NCBI RefSeq assembly: GCF_036516575.1
Contig: NZ_DATBTY010000083.1
Span: 124,001 to 188,000, forward strand
Length of the DNA: 64,000 bases
Direction of reading: 5' to 3'
From: Cerasibacillus sp036516575
GTDB taxonomy: Bacteria; Bacillota; Bacilli; Bacillales; Amphibacillaceae
Every line of letters begins with the position of its first letter. The stretch's first letter is position 1. The notes beneath the pieces are model-generated. The model made no database searches and had not been told where the DNA came from. It was given only the letters and a program-made list of their open reading frames with translations. Below, piece by piece: positions 50,079-58,826 of the stretch. The translations under genes and the position numbers were made by a program.

Positions 50079-51707
50079 TTAATACTCTCCTAAAACTTCC
50101 TCTGCAATATTAACAGCATGGTCACCGATTCGTTCTAAATTACTAATAATATCTACAAACACGATTCCAGCAGAACCTTGGCAAATACCTTCGTTCATAC
50201 GAATAATATGTTTTTTTCGATACATACGTTCCATTTTATCGATTTGATCTTCTTTTTGTATGACAGCTAGTGCTTCTTCACGATCATCATTTTCAAGACA
50301 TTTCACTGCTTGTTTAACTGTTAAAATTGTTAAATCAAACATATTATTTAAATCTTCTTGAGCTTGTTCTGTTAGGACTACTTTATTTGATATTTTATAA
50401 TCAATTAATTCGATAATATTCTCGAAATGGTCACCAATTCTTTCGATGTCACGGACCATGTCCATTAATGATGTATGTTTTTCACTTTGTTCATCTGACA
50501 TCGACATAGCTGATAAATCAACTAAGTATTCTGTAATGCTTCGATCTAAATTATTTAGGGCACCTTCGATTTGCATAGCCATTTCGGAATGTGAAGGCTG
50601 TTGTGTTGTTAAGTATAAATTGGTTTCTTCTAAACCTTTATAAGCATACTCACCCATACGAACTATCTCTGCTTTCGCTTGGTCTAAAGCAACAGCAGGT
50701 GATTGTTGGATAAATATGGGGTCTAAATGTTTCGGCTTATATTCGATAATGACATCTTTACCAGGAATTATTTTTGTTACCAACCAAGCTAATCCAGCAA
50801 TAAATGGAAACTGGATGATTGTATTCACAATGTTAAAACTTCCATGAGCAAATGCTAATGTCATTTCAGGATTTAAATTAAAATAACTTTGTAAAAATTC
50901 TACGAAAGTTGTAAACGTACCAAGAAAAATCAGAAATATCGTTGCACCAATGACGTTAAAGATAACATGTGTTAATGCAGCACGCTTTGCAGCAACAGAT
51001 GCCCCTAGTGCGGCTAAAACTGCTGTAATTGTCGTTCCTAAATTATCTCCAAACAATACTGGTAGCGCAGCATTAAGTTCGATTAAACCTTCAGAAAATA
51101 ATCCTTGCAAAATTCCAATTGTCGCACTTGAACTTTGAACAATTAATGTAAAGACAGTCCCAATGACAACACCGAGAATTGGACTTGTACTCATATCAAT
51201 TGTTAATTGGTGAAAAGTATCTAAATAACGTAATGGTTTCATACCATTACTCATGAGTTCCAGACCTAGAAAAAGTGCTCCAAAACCGAATACAGCTTGT
51301 CCAATAGCAGTGACTTTCTTATGTTTGAAAAAGAATAACATAAAGCTTCCGATTGCAACAATTGGCAATGAATATTCTCCGATATCAAAACCAATAATAA
51401 ATGCCGTAACAGTTGTTCCGATATTCGCCCCCATTATGACTCCAATAGCTTGTCTTAAAGTCATAAAACCAGCATTAACTAATCCTACTGTTAAGACAGT
51501 CGTTCCAGAACTACTTTGAATGAGGATTGTTACAATAATTCCAGCTAGAACACCAAGAAACGGGTTACTTGTAAAACGATCAAGAATTTCACGCAACCGA
51601 TCGCCTGCTGACTTTTGTAAGCCGTCTCCCATATACTTAATCCCTAGTAAAAATATTCCGAGCCCTCCAAGGAATTCGAACAAGACTCCTTGAATATCAA
51701 AGTCCAA
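50079..51707 (-). CDS. Na/Pi cotransporter family protein with PhoU-like tail
   Basis: 542 aa: eight or so membrane helices containing two Na/Pi repeats, each with QSSS (IQSSSGTTVL near 64; VQSSSATIGIL near 190), followed by a cytoplasmic PhoU-like helical domain (about 340-540, MVRDIERIGDHFENI and NLERIGDHAVNIAEE). Predicted sodium-dependent phosphate transport. A PhoP-like repeat lies upstream. Confidence 0.93.
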   Translation of the reverse strand: MDFDIQGVLFEFLGGLGIFLLGIKYMGDGLQKSAGDRLREILDRFTSNPFLGVLAGIIVTILIQSSSGTTVLTVGLVNAGFMTLRQAIGVIMGANIGTTVTAFIIGFDIGEYSLPIVAIGSFMLFFFKHKKVTAIGQAVFGFGALFLGLELMSNGMKPLRYLDTFHQLTIDMSTSPILGVVIGTVFTLIVQSSSATIGILQGLFSEGLIELNAALPVLFGDNLGTTITAVLAALGASVAAKRAALTHVIFNVIGATIFLIFLGTFTTFVEFLQSYFNLNPEMTLAFAHGSFNIVNTIIQFPFIAGLAWLVTKIIPGKDVIIEYKPKHLDPIFIQQSPAVALDQAKAEIVRMGEYAYKGLEETNLYLTTQQPSHSEMAMQIEGALNNLDRSITEYLVDLSAMSMSDEQSEKHTSLMDMVRDIERIGDHFENIIELIDYKISNKVVLTEQAQEDLNNMFDLTILTVKQAVKCLENDDREEALAVIQKEDQIDKMERMYRKKHIIRMNEGICQGSAGIVFVDIISNLERIGDHAVNIAEEVLGEY

Positions 51708-51753
51708 TGGTCATTCATCCCTTCACTATGTCAGTTTTATGTCAACCTATTCT

Positions 51754-51781
51754 ATTATGACAAAAAAAAAGCAATTGTAAA
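51754..51781 (-). promoter_or_regulatory. Probable promoter of the Na/Pi transporter gene
   Basis: TTTACA (51781-51776), 16 nt, CATAAT (51759-51754) on the minus strand. Confidence 0.5.
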
Positions 51782-51797
51782 GATAATTCACGTGAAA

Positions 51798-51825
51798 TTT
51801 ACATTAACTTTACAATTCTTTTTTT
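51798..51825. promoter_or_regulatory. PhoP-like direct repeats upstream of the Na/Pi transporter
   Basis: TTTACA-N5-TTTACA-N5-TTTTTA on the plus strand (51798-51803, 51809-51814, 51820-51825). The 11-bp period fits PhoP boxes. They lie just upstream of the putative -35 but on the non-coding strand relative to the transporter gene. Confidence 0.4.
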
Positions 51826-51837
51826 ATAATGAAACAT

Positions 51838-52473
51838 TTATTCATTATTTATTTGTTCTACAAGAATTTTTGTTCCATCGACTTCAACAACACGTATGGT
51901 CGTTCCTTTAGGAATCCAATAGCCATTTGTAATCGCACTGTATTCTTTTCCTTTTATTTGAATGGTGCCTACTGGACGCATATCTGTAATAGTCGCTCCT
52001 TCTTTGTTTAATAATTCATGATAAGCTTCATTCATTGAAATGTAACCTGCCTCAGTCGTTAATTGGTCTTTTAATGTTAATTTGGTCCACATTGAACGTC
52101 GCTTAAACACTTTAAGAAATAAAAATGAGCTAGCTGCACCAATCATAACACCAAGAACAGCATACACGCCTGCAATGAAACTAGGTGCTGGTAAAGCGAC
52201 TGATAAAATCATCGTAGCAGCTCCAATTGTTGATAATGTACCATCATTTAGTAATTTACCATCTATGACGATAAGGATGAGACCAATAAAATACATAAGA
52301 AGCATTAGAATAAGTGATTCAGCTTCAACATAAACTGAAAAATAAACGATAATAAATCCCAATCCTAATATTCCAAAAAAGCCTCGCATATTAACAAGAA
52401 CTTCTCCAATTAAAAACAAAGTAGCAAATCCAGCGATAAATAAACCAACCCAGTCATACGAGAATATTTGCAT
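51838..52473 (-). CDS. NfeD family membrane protein
   Basis: About 211 aa with five hydrophobic helices in the first 135 residues and a C-terminal OB-fold NfeD domain (about 145-205, GTIQIKGKEYSAITNGYWIPKG). NfeD proteins typically partner flotillins (FloA/FloT), but no flotillin gene is adjacent here. Three ATGs in a row; the third (52473) has the best distance to AGGAGG. Confidence 0.88.
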   Translation of the reverse strand: MQIFSYDWVGLFIAGFATLFLIGEVLVNMRGFFGILGLGFIIVYFSVYVEAESLILMLLMYFIGLILIVIDGKLLNDGTLSTIGAATMILSVALPAPSFIAGVYAVLGVMIGAASSFLFLKVFKRRSMWTKLTLKDQLTTEAGYISMNEAYHELLNKEGATITDMRPVGTIQIKGKEYSAITNGYWIPKGTTIRVVEVDGTKILVEQINNE

Positions 52474-52539
52474 CATCATCCCTCCTCATTCTTCAATACG
52501 AACAAGAAGAATGAAATGTTTCATAAAGGAGAAAAAAAC

Positions 52540-52875
52540 ATGAGAATTTTAAAGAAATCAGGCATATTTCTATTGTTCCTTCTCTTATTGATTAGCATAT
52601 ACAAAGATATAACAATTGACAAACAACTTGATTCCCCGTTAGTTAAACAAGATCAAATGATTCGTTTCCACGTTATCAAACGGCAAATTGAAACAGGAGA
52701 AACAGTTTTATCAATTATAGAAGAAATTCATGGTGGCAACAGACCACATACACTAAACATAAAGCAAATTCTCGCTGACTTTAAAATGATTAACCCTAAT
52801 TCGAATCCTTACCAATTAAAAGATGGGCACTTTTATTTCTTCCCAAAATATGATTTTAAAGGAAAGCCCCATTAA
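52540..52875 (+). CDS. yqfZ: YqfZ-like small anchored LysM-type protein
   Basis: 111 aa with an N-terminal membrane helix (about 6-21) and a C-terminal segment resembling LysM (ETGETVLSIIEEIHG and NPYQLKDGHFYFFP). Its place near yqfX/yqfT fits YqfZ. ATG 52540 has AAAGGAG upstream; the longer frame to 52468 overlaps the nfeD start and is not supported. Confidence 0.7.
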   Translation: MRILKKSGIFLLFLLLLISIYKDITIDKQLDSPLVKQDQMIRFHVIKRQIETGETVLSIIEEIHGGNRPHTLNIKQILADFKMINPNSNPYQLKDGHFYFFPKYDFKGKPH

Positions 52876-52886
52876 GGGGACTTTCC
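52861..52886. terminator. Hairpin between yqfZ-like and yqfX-like genes
   Basis: GGAAAG-CCCC / GGGG-A-CTTTCC stem at the convergent gene ends. There is no good T tract, so termination efficiency is doubtful. Confidence 0.5.
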
Positions 52887-53185
52887 TAAGTGAATGGATC
52901 GATAAATAAACTGAGAATAATGGATACAGCACCTGCAATAATGGCTATATTACCTAATACTTCAGCATTTCTCTGTCTTGCAAAAATACCAACAATAATA
53001 CCAGCTGCCCCCATTAATATGGGTAACCAAAAAAATGAAATAGCGGATAACACAAGAGCAATCCAGCCTAAAGTAGCATTTGCATTTGAGTCGTCACGAT
53101 CACTGTTAATATCACCAGAAATCTCAGCAGCAGTTTCCTCTCTGTAATCGTCATCTAAATTATTTCGATTTCGATCCAAAGCCAT
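52886..53185 (-). CDS. yqfX: YqfX-like small membrane protein
   Basis: 99 aa: a charged N-terminal third (RNRNNLDDDYREE) and two hydrophobic helices (about 37-60, 70-92) with GIIVGIFARQRNAEVLGNIAI, typical of small DUF4190/YqfX-type proteins. AAAGGGGG precedes ATG 53185. Function unknown. Confidence 0.75.
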   Translation of the reverse strand: MALDRNRNNLDDDYREETAAEISGDINSDRDDSNANATLGWIALVLSAISFFWLPILMGAAGIIVGIFARQRNAEVLGNIAIIAGAVSIILSLFIDPFT

Positions 53186-53318
53186 AACCCCCTTTTCTAG
53201 AAAGTACGATACGCTCATAGTTTGTGGAAAAAGGATAAATATACAATCGTTATTTTTTGGTAAACATTATTTATCATTTGGCATATAATGAAGTGTCTTA
53301 ATAAAGGAGAATAGATAT

Positions 53319-53600
53319 ATGAGTCAGTTTATAATGGAATTGATTAAACGGAGAATAAAACTTATTACAGTTGAGGAAGTATTATCATATAGTAACCAAT
53401 ATGGTTTTTCAATTTCACGACAAGAAGCATTAGCCATTGTTAATTATTTAAAAACAACACCTATTGAATCATTACAAAGCAAAAAAAACTTAATCTCAGA
53501 CTTGGAAAAATTAACAACCATATCAACGGCTAAAAAAGCGGAGAGACTATTAGATCAATTTATCGCTACTTATGGTTTACATTATCTGTTTAAAGAGTAA
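53319..53600 (+). CDS. yqfT: DUF2624 family protein YqfT
   Basis: 93-aa soluble helical protein (ELIKRRIKLITVEEVLSYS at the N-terminus) of the YqfT/DUF2624 group, function unknown. AAAGGAG precedes the ATG. Convergent with nfo; the two share a long palindromic terminator. Confidence 0.82.
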   Translation: MSQFIMELIKRRIKLITVEEVLSYSNQYGFSISRQEALAIVNYLKTTPIESLQSKKNLISDLEKLTTISTAKKAERLLDQFIATYGLHYLFKE

Positions 53601-53633
53601 AAAGGGCTAAAAATAGCCCTTTTTACTCTTTAA
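53590..53633. terminator. Perfect bidirectional terminator of yqfT and nfo
   Basis: Two exact 20-bp arms (53590-53609, 53614-53633) around AAAA. The arms contain the last codons and stop codons of both convergent genes, each ending Lys-Glu-stop. Confidence 0.9.
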
Positions 53634-54513
53634 TTTTCTCTAATAAATGTTTGTCAAATTCACCTGATTTTATCATTTCAATTTCATGTTTATAGGGTGG
53701 TTTTTTATTTTTCTTATCCTCACCTACATATGGCGTTTCTAATATTTTTGGTATGTCGGTTAGCTGGGGGTGCATGATGACATTATAAAGCGGCTTAAAT
53801 CCAATATGACCAAAACCAATATTTTCGTGTCTATCTTTTCCAGCGCCACACTCATTTTTACTATCATTGACATGGACGACTTTTATCCGATCAATACCAA
53901 CTATTTTATCAAATTCATTTAAAACGCCATCAAAGTCGTTAACGACATCGTATCCAGCATCATGTATATGACATGTATCTAAACAAACTGATAAATGTTC
54001 ATTATGGGTCACCCCATCAATGATTTTAGCCAGCTCTTCAAATGAACGGCCAATTTCAGTACCTTTTCCGGCCATCGTCTCTAGAGCAATTTGTACGTCT
54101 TCATCTGCCGTAAGAACTTCATTCAAACCTTCAATTATTTTTTTAATTCCTTGTTCTGCCCCAGCACCTACATGTGCACCAGGATGTAAAACAATCTGCT
54201 TAGCTTTCAATGCCTTTGTTCGGTCAATTTCACTCCTGAGGAAATTAACTCCTAATTCAAAAGTCTGTGGTTTATTTGTGTTAGCAATATTAATAATATA
54301 TGGCGCATGAACAATGATTTCATCAATACCATGTTCGGCCATATGCGCTAAACCTAATTCAATATTTAATTCCTCAATTGGTTTTCTTCTTGTATTTTGT
54401 GGTGCTCCCGTATAAATCATAAATGTATTTGCACCATAAGAAACAGCTTCTTCACTCGAACCTAATAACATTTTCTTCCCACTCATCGACACATGAGATC
54501 CAAGTTTTATCAT
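53623..54513 (-). CDS. nfo: Endonuclease IV (AP endonuclease)
   Basis: Zinc-dependent AP endonuclease of base excision repair. The 296-aa TIM-barrel protein has metal-ligand motifs HVSMSG, HAPYIIN, LHPGAHVGAG, ALETMAGKGTEIG, CLDTCHIHDAGYD and HVNDSKNECGAGKDRHENIG. Next to cshB as in B. subtilis. Confidence 0.97.
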   Translation of the reverse strand: MIKLGSHVSMSGKKMLLGSSEEAVSYGANTFMIYTGAPQNTRRKPIEELNIELGLAHMAEHGIDEIIVHAPYIINIANTNKPQTFELGVNFLRSEIDRTKALKAKQIVLHPGAHVGAGAEQGIKKIIEGLNEVLTADEDVQIALETMAGKGTEIGRSFEELAKIIDGVTHNEHLSVCLDTCHIHDAGYDVVNDFDGVLNEFDKIVGIDRIKVVHVNDSKNECGAGKDRHENIGFGHIGFKPLYNVIMHPQLTDIPKILETPYVGEDKKNKKPPYKHEIEMIKSGEFDKHLLEKIKE

Positions 54514-54533
54514 CCGATTCCACCCTCTTTTAT

Positions 54534-55856
54534 CTATCTTCTATATTTTCCTTTTCTATTTTTGCTTTGTAGTTTCTTCTTCACTTGTTCTTGTTGCTTT
54601 TTCATTTTTTTACGATAACCTGGTTTCACTTTTTTAGGCTTCTTAACATATGACCATGCTTGTTGGTCAACTGATTGGTTTTTCTTGCGACGGCGTTTTC
54701 GATTATCCCAATGTTTCGCCTCGGCAAATGTTTTATCTTTGACATCGACATAACGAAAGGTTAATCCTTTTCCTTCCAGTTTTTCCAGAAGCAAATAATC
54801 AGCCTCATCATAAATGCTAATTGCTGTTCCTTCCATATTAATTCGCGCTGTTCGACCGACACGATGAATATAAAAATGTTCTTCTTTCGGTAATTGGGCA
54901 TTGATGACATGGCTTACCCCTTCAATATCAATTCCCCGAGCAATTAAGTCTGTTGCTACAATATATTGATAACGAAGGTTTTGGATATCTTTAACGATAC
55001 GTTTTCTAACCCTAGGTTGTAAACCACCATGTAAAATACCAACATTTAACCCTCTTTGGATTAATTCATGTCCAAGTATGTCAGCTTCTTCTTTCCCATT
55101 TGTGAAAATAATCGCTAGGTAGGGACGAATAACCTGTGATATATCATATATAATATCAGCTTCATCCCGATGACGCTTTGCGATCATTAGATGTTCCATT
55201 GTTTCGGGTGACAATTGATTAGCTATCTTTATATGGTACGGATCTTTTAAATATTTTTGAAAGAAATGACTCAATTTGTCAGGTATTGTCGCGGAAAATA
55301 CAAGAACTTGAATCTCCTCATGACAGCGAACAAGTAGTCGATCAACATCTTTAATAAAACCTAAATCAAACATTAAATCAGCTTCATCAATAACAAACGC
55401 TTTTGCATTATAGATTGAAAGAGCCCCTTCATTAACTAAATCAAGAATTCGACCTGGTGTCCCAACAATAATATGTGGAGGAATTTTTAATTTTCCCTTT
55501 AGTCTTTCTTTGTCTGTGCCACCAACAAGTAATCGAATAAACCATTGATGTTCTTTATTAATAAAGGCAATCATCTTTCGTATTTCATCATAAATCTGTC
55601 TTGCTAACTCTCTAGTAGGAGCTGTAATGACAAACTGTACTGTTTGACTCTCTTCATCGATCTTTTGCAGTAATGGGAGTAAATAGGCATGCGTCTTACC
55701 CGAACCCGTCTGTGATTGCCCGATGACGTCTTTTCCTTGTAAAATAGCTGGTATTGCTTTTTCCTGTATTTCAGTAGGCTGGTTGAAATTTAGAGAATTG
55801 ATCATGTCTAGTATATGTGGTTTCAGTGCTAATTGTTTGAATCGATTTTTTTCCAT
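54534..55856 (-). CDS. cshB: DEAD-box RNA helicase CshB
   Basis: ATP-dependent RNA helicase involved in cold adaptation and RNA turnover. The 440-aa protein has the Q motif, SQTGSGKT (about 50-57), DEAD in VIDEADLMFD (about 156), SAT, and HRVGRTAR (about 333), followed by a Lys/Arg-rich tail from about 385 that probably binds RNA. Confidence 0.96.
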   Translation of the reverse strand: MEKNRFKQLALKPHILDMINSLNFNQPTEIQEKAIPAILQGKDVIGQSQTGSGKTHAYLLPLLQKIDEESQTVQFVITAPTRELARQIYDEIRKMIAFINKEHQWFIRLLVGGTDKERLKGKLKIPPHIIVGTPGRILDLVNEGALSIYNAKAFVIDEADLMFDLGFIKDVDRLLVRCHEEIQVLVFSATIPDKLSHFFQKYLKDPYHIKIANQLSPETMEHLMIAKRHRDEADIIYDISQVIRPYLAIIFTNGKEEADILGHELIQRGLNVGILHGGLQPRVRKRIVKDIQNLRYQYIVATDLIARGIDIEGVSHVINAQLPKEEHFYIHRVGRTARINMEGTAISIYDEADYLLLEKLEGKGLTFRYVDVKDKTFAEAKHWDNRKRRRKKNQSVDQQAWSYVKKPKKVKPGYRKKMKKQQEQVKKKLQSKNRKGKYRR

Positions 55857-55888
55857 CGCTATAACTCCTTTGCATCGAGCAATACAAA

Positions 55889-57004
55889 CTAAATAAATTG
55901 AAATGGTTCCGTATTAACTTGTGAGGCAATCACTTCAATTGCTTCATCATTAAGAGCAGATTCTAAGTATGCTTTAGTAGCTTCTATCATTATCTTTTCA
56001 ATATGATGGCCAGGATCTATAATAGCTAAACCCATTTCTTGTGCCATTTGAGCAGCATGGAATGTTATATCTCCTGTTACCAAAACGTCTGCTCCTGCTT
56101 CAAATGCTTGTACTATATATTTCTCCCCGCTACCACCAACAATGGCAACTTTACTAACATCAGAGATTAGATTCCCCACCACTCGTAGTGCTGGTACATC
56201 AAAAGCCTTTTTCGCATGTTGACAAAGCAGTTCTAGACTTATTGGTTGTTCTAATTGGCCAATACGACCTAAGCCAAGGGACTTCCCCTTATTTTTTAGT
56301 GGATATACATCATAAGCTACCTCTTCATATGGATGGGCATGAATCATTGCTTCAATCGCCTGTTCATATTTAGATTGTTCGACAATGGTTTCAATTTTAA
56401 CTTCATCAACAGTCGTCAAGTTGTTTGCTTGACCAATAAATGGATTAGATCCTTCTAATGGTTTAAATGTACCTTGGCCTGGCGTTTGAAATGTACAGTG
56501 ACTATAATTACCAATGTGACCTGCTCCTTTTAAACTTAAAGCATCCATCACTGCTTGAACATGTGTTTTCGGAACAAATACCGCTACCTTATATAAAGAT
56601 TCTTCATATGTTTGAATGAGTGGTGTGCGATTTTTAATCTTTAATGCGTCACATAATAAATCATTGACACCACCTTGAGCAATATCTAAATTAGTATGGC
56701 TAGCATACACTGCTATTTCATGTTTGATTAATTTTTTGATCATTCTTCCTTGTGGATCATCAAAATTCAATTGCTTAATCGGGTTAAACAATAGTGGATG
56801 GTGGGCAATGATTAAATCCACGTCTTTCGAAACCGCTTCATCAACAACTTCTTCAGTTACATCAAGTGTTACAAGTACGTTATCGACTGTCTTATGATAC
56901 GAACCAACTTGCAGTCCGACCGGATCCCAATCATAAGCGAGAAACTTCGGTGCCCATTGTTCCATTAGAGTAAAAATGTCTAAAGTCGTTCGCTTCCTAC
57001 TCAT
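55889..57004 (-). CDS. yqfO: Nif3-like dinuclear metal protein YqfO
   Basis: 371-aa Nif3/NGG1p-interacting family protein, proposed GTP cyclohydrolase I type 2-like or metal chaperone; function not settled. Metal ligands appear in AHHPLLF (about 66-72), YASHTNLD and near the C-terminal DPGHHIE. The central insertion (about 130-235, PII-like) is characteristic of YqfO. It overlaps trmK by 8 nt. Confidence 0.93.
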   Translation of the reverse strand: MSRKRTTLDIFTLMEQWAPKFLAYDWDPVGLQVGSYHKTVDNVLVTLDVTEEVVDEAVSKDVDLIIAHHPLLFNPIKQLNFDDPQGRMIKKLIKHEIAVYASHTNLDIAQGGVNDLLCDALKIKNRTPLIQTYEESLYKVAVFVPKTHVQAVMDALSLKGAGHIGNYSHCTFQTPGQGTFKPLEGSNPFIGQANNLTTVDEVKIETIVEQSKYEQAIEAMIHAHPYEEVAYDVYPLKNKGKSLGLGRIGQLEQPISLELLCQHAKKAFDVPALRVVGNLISDVSKVAIVGGSGEKYIVQAFEAGADVLVTGDITFHAAQMAQEMGLAIIDPGHHIEKIMIEATKAYLESALNDEAIEVIASQVNTEPFQFI

Positions 57005-57710
57005 AATCTAAAACCTCCTCGATCCAACTTAACTCGCGTTCAAATCGAGCCATTTTTTCATCATTTTTCTTTTTTGCTCGTTTCATTTGTGATAATATTC
57101 GTGCCCGGGCTCGGTGTTCTGACTGCCATTTTTCTATAAATAAAGGATGGCGTTCAAACTGCAGTTGTCTTCCTAATAATAAATCTTTCTCTGCCCACTT
57201 TTCCATTTCTTTGCTATTTATAAAGTCGGCAACAATGATTTCATAAATATGTCCGTTCTCTTTAATTAAATGTTCATGTGTAATTGTATAGCCTAAACGA
57301 AGAAGAGCTATTCGAGCATCTCTTTCATCTATATTGGGCTGTACGATAATACGTTTAAAATGTGTTAATAGTTGATGTCCTCTTCCTAAAATCTTTTTAA
57401 TTAATGTACCACCCATTCCAGCAATAACAAGCTCAAATGGGGCATCACTATCATTGAGGACATCTAAACCGTCACCAAGGCGGACATCAATTCGATTAGA
57501 TAAACCATATTTTTCAACAGTTTGTTTAGCGCTATAAAACGGCCCTTCATTAATCTCCCCTGCAATGGCTTGCGCTTTATGATCATGTTGACAGACATAG
57601 CATGGTAAATAGGCATGATCAGAACCGACATCTAAAAAGTAACTTCCCTGGGAGAGATATGTTGCAATTGTTTTAAGTCGTTTTGAAATTGGTAAATGTT
57701 TTTCTTTCAT
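56997..57710 (-). CDS. trmK: tRNA (adenine-N1)-methyltransferase TrmK
   Basis: Methylates A22 of tRNA. The 237-aa protein has the SAM-binding motif FLDVGSDHAYLP (about 22-33), the VIAGMGGTLIKKIL motif (about 95) and a C-terminal coiled-coil. Couples to yqfO downstream, as in Bacillus. Confidence 0.95.
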   Translation of the reverse strand: MKEKHLPISKRLKTIATYLSQGSYFLDVGSDHAYLPCYVCQHDHKAQAIAGEINEGPFYSAKQTVEKYGLSNRIDVRLGDGLDVLNDSDAPFELVIAGMGGTLIKKILGRGHQLLTHFKRIIVQPNIDERDARIALLRLGYTITHEHLIKENGHIYEIIVADFINSKEMEKWAEKDLLLGRQLQFERHPLFIEKWQSEHRARARILSQMKRAKKKNDEKMARFERELSWIEEVLDYE

Positions 57711-57735
57711 ATGCGTATCCTCATTTTCAACCGGT

Positions 57736-57774
57736 AAAAGAAAAGCTTTCTGGCTTGCAGAAAGCTTTTCTTTT
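57736..57774 (-). terminator. Terminator of cccA
   Basis: Perfect 16-bp arms (57736-57751, 57759-57774) with TTTT at the end of the stem on the minus strand. Confidence 0.85.
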
Positions 57775-57784
57775 AAATATTGAA

Positions 57785-58147
57785 TTATTTCTTTTCACTT
57801 AACCATTCGGAAATTAAATCAGCTTCTTCGACACTAACTTGGATGGCTGGCATGCCACCTCGACCTTTTTGGATGATTTCAGAAATTTCTTCAACAGACA
57901 TCTTACTGCCTACGTCTGTTATGTCTGGACCCATGCCACCGCTTAAATCAGCTCCATGACAAGATAAACAATTCGCGTCATACAGTGCTTGTGGATCGTC
58001 ACTAGCTGCTTCTTCAACAGGCCCTTCACCATTTTGGTCTGCTTGAAGTGCTTCACGCTGGCCTACTCCCATTCCAGCAACAATAACTATAGCAAGTATC
58101 CCTATGATTGCAATGATTCCATAAGGGATAAGTGGGTTTCTTTTCAT
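57785..58147 (-). CDS. cccA: Membrane-anchored cytochrome c-550
   Basis: Electron carrier on the outer face of the membrane. The 120-aa protein has an N-terminal membrane helix (about 8-28), an acidic linker, the haem motif CLSCH (near 60) and the Met ligand in GRGGMPAI (near 97). Monohaem class I c-type. Confidence 0.95.
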   Translation of the reverse strand: MKRNPLIPYGIIAIIGILAIVIVAGMGVGQREALQADQNGEGPVEEAASDDPQALYDANCLSCHGADLSGGMGPDITDVGSKMSVEEISEIIQKGRGGMPAIQVSVEEADLISEWLSEKK

Positions 58148-58227
58148 GCTCTTTTCCTCCTTATGAATCCCTTTTTATTATATGTAGCATAGAGCTATAT
58201 ACTATCTTACTCGAAAATCGTTCCAGT

Positions 58228-58788
58228 TTAAAGTACAACGTGTGAAAAATTATAAACAAAATAAATACACGTCATTAATAAGCCGATGATACCACTATAT
58301 TTCACGTATTTTAATTTTGTTTTCTTTCCTAGAATATACCATGCACTAAAATTCAATACAATTATGATTCCCGATACCCAATGATCAGTAATAATTAATT
58401 GACCAATATATTCTGTTGAAAATAATATTAAAAATAGAAGGGCTAGTAACGGAACATAGAGCCACTTGATCTGATGTTTTTTTAAGTCATAAAATAACCA
58501 AAGTGCATATGCAATAAACAGGCTTAAAATTCCCGTTTGCATTAGAGGGTGAAATTCGGTAAAATAAATAACAAGAAATGAAAACGGTATCATAAGTGTG
58601 ATGAGAGAGAGCTGGATCAGGAGGAGAGGCTGTCCACCTGATCGCAATGATTTGTTTTCGCCTCGCTCTACCGGCTCACCTTTTGAATAGAGATTTATGA
58701 GATAATCACAATATGATTCTGGAAGTATTTTATGTTCTTTCCAAAATTTTATTTCTTCTATAATGATTTTTGAGCGCTCGTCTAACAT
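58228..58788 (-). CDS. Conserved integral membrane protein, unknown
   Basis: 186 aa: a charged N-terminal 50 residues (EEIKFWKEHKILPESYCDYL) and five hydrophobic helices (about 58-78, 87-105, 113-128, 136-153, 163-180). I do not recognise a functional family. ATG 58788 follows GGGGTGAG. It sits between sigA and cccA. Confidence 0.78.
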   Translation of the reverse strand: MLDERSKIIIEEIKFWKEHKILPESYCDYLINLYSKGEPVERGENKSLRSGGQPLLLIQLSLITLMIPFSFLVIYFTEFHPLMQTGILSLFIAYALWLFYDLKKHQIKWLYVPLLALLFLILFSTEYIGQLIITDHWVSGIIIVLNFSAWYILGKKTKLKYVKYSGIIGLLMTCIYFVYNFSHVVL

Positions 58789-58826
58789 CTCTCTCACCCC
58801 ATAAAGTAACGATTCGGTTTATCGAT

